A stretch of 5,547 bases of DNA, taken from NCBI GenBank assembly GCA_035302345.1, contig DATGSS010000009.1:1-5547 (forward strand), read 5' to 3'. This DNA is from Paenalcaligenes sp035302345 (GTDB lineage: Bacteria > Pseudomonadota > Gammaproteobacteria > Burkholderiales > Burkholderiaceae_B). Shown here one piece after another: positions 5,049 through 5,547 of this stretch; positions within the stretch are counted from its first letter, which is position 1, and each line of letters begins with the position of its first letter. The notes under the pieces were generated by a model, which saw only the letters and a list, made by a program, of their open reading frames with translations, ran no database searches and was not told the DNA's origin. The position numbers and the translations under genes were made by a program.

Positions 5049-5547
5049 TTTTTTAAAAGGCACCACTTTATTAGCTATTTGTAGTAATGCTTGCCGAGGC
5101 AGGCGGGCTCGGTCGTTGGTATACAGAGAGACAATAAAATTGGTGGCCGCAAATAGCGGTAAAGAGCTCAGGCGATGGTCGCGCGTATAGGCCCTAAGCA
5201 CGCTAGGTGCACTGAAATCTAGGCCGCGGCGGTGTGCGTTGATCACCCGTTGGGCCAAGTGCTTAACGCTAAGAATACCCAAATTAAAACCATGCGCTGT
5301 GACTGGATGCATGCCCACAGCGGCATCACCGATCAAGGCAAAGCGTTGTGCATGAAAGCGCGCAGCATAGGTGCCTACCAGAGGGTAGACGGTGCGCTCG
5401 CTGATACGGCGCATTTCACCCAAACGGTGCTCATAACGCTCTGTAATACTTTGATTAAAAGCCTCGTCCTCCAGGGCGTTCAGCTGCTGCATCTCGTGAT
5501 GTGGCAAGGTCAGCACCACCGATGAACGGTTGCCATTTAAGGGCAAT
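5019..5547 (-). CDS. ubiM: C-terminal part of a UbiH-family FAD hydroxylase, probably UbiM, partial
   Basis: This gene reads leftward from beyond the right edge of the window and stops at TAG (complement of 5019-5021). About 175 C-terminal residues are seen, so the N-terminal Rossmann FAD-binding half is missing. The second FAD-binding motif is clear at about 5277-5339: FALIGDAAVGMHPVTAHGFN, with the Gly-Asp that contacts FAD ribose. UbiH, UbiF and UbiI usually have HP..GQG at this place; HPVTAHGFN is, as I recall, typical of UbiM, the 5-demethoxyubiquinol-type hydroxylase of ubiquinone synthesis. These enzymes hydroxylate the polyprenylated ring using FAD and O2 at the inner-membrane face. 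Membership of the UbiH/COQ6 family is secure; the choice of UbiM is less so. Its 3' end overlaps the phosphatase gene by 30 bp, and it looks GC-richer than the operon. It has no evident functional link to the transporter. Confidence 0.85.
   Translation of the reverse strand, partial: LPLNGNRSSVVLTLPHHEMQQLNALEDEAFNQSITERYEHRLGEMRRISERTVYPLVGTYAARFHAQRFALIGDAAVGMHPVTAHGFNLGILSVKHLAQRVINAHRRGLDFSAPSVLRAYTRDHRLSSLPLFAATNFIVSLYTNDRARLPRQALLQIANKVVPFKKLVATRLTGL

Noticed and set aside
5037..5064. Possible terminator hairpin between the convergent genes (GGTCGCC / GGCACC around TTTTTTAAAA)
   Set aside because: The stem is only 6 bp with a bulge, the loop is 15 bases, and the T-run lies inside the loop instead of after the stem.
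5232..5525. 97-codon plus-strand frame opposite the UbiM-like gene
   Set aside because: Antisense to the conserved FAD motif region; no domain or start signal supports it.

Overview
The window comes from a Gram-negative bacterium. It encodes an exported, probably periplasmic, binding protein with a classical signal peptide, a binding-protein-dependent ABC importer, and a flavin hydroxylase of ubiquinone synthesis. A beta- or gammaproteobacterium of middling G+C content fits best, but the genus cannot be named from this sequence. The operon looks AT-richer than the gene at the right end.

Layout. Bases 1-156 are the last 51 codons of a gene ending in a Fis-type helix-turn-helix, almost certainly the DNA-binding tail of an NtrC-type response regulator. 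Bases 157-295 are an upstream region unusually dense in inverted repeats: a perfect 14-bp palindrome over the regulator's stop codon, three GTTTC/GAAAC elements phased exactly 10 bp apart, an 11-bp-stem hairpin, and two GTAG/CTAC dyads. I found no convincing sigma-70 promoter and no sigma-54 -24/-12 promoter there. Four same-strand genes follow: a 440-residue solute-binding protein (296-1618), a fused two-domain permease (1687-3426), an ATPase with a TOBE domain (3445-4494), and a histidine phosphatase (4494-5048). Spacing is 68 nt (holding a perfect 9-bp hairpin), then 18 nt, then a 1-base overlap (TAATG). On the opposite strand, the C-terminal part of a UbiH/UbiM-like FAD hydroxylase converges on the phosphatase, and the two genes overlap by 30 bp.

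How the genes fit together. By family, the three transport genes make a complete importer of the type usually annotated as Fe(3+) transport (FbpABC/AfuABC). Several features argue against iron. The binding protein has Phe-Phe where the iron-binding Tyr-Tyr pair of FbpA-type proteins is expected. It has a Ser/Thr-rich, anion-binding-like segment. It carries a long helical C-terminal extension. A phosphatase gene is translationally coupled to the ATPase, and a response-regulator gene lies just upstream. My reading is an uptake-and-processing module for a phosphorylated or other anionic organic compound, resembling AfuABC (sugar phosphates) and the PgtA/PgtC signalling proteins (phosphoglycerate), possibly under two-component control. 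The gene families are well supported. The substrate and the regulatory link are inference.
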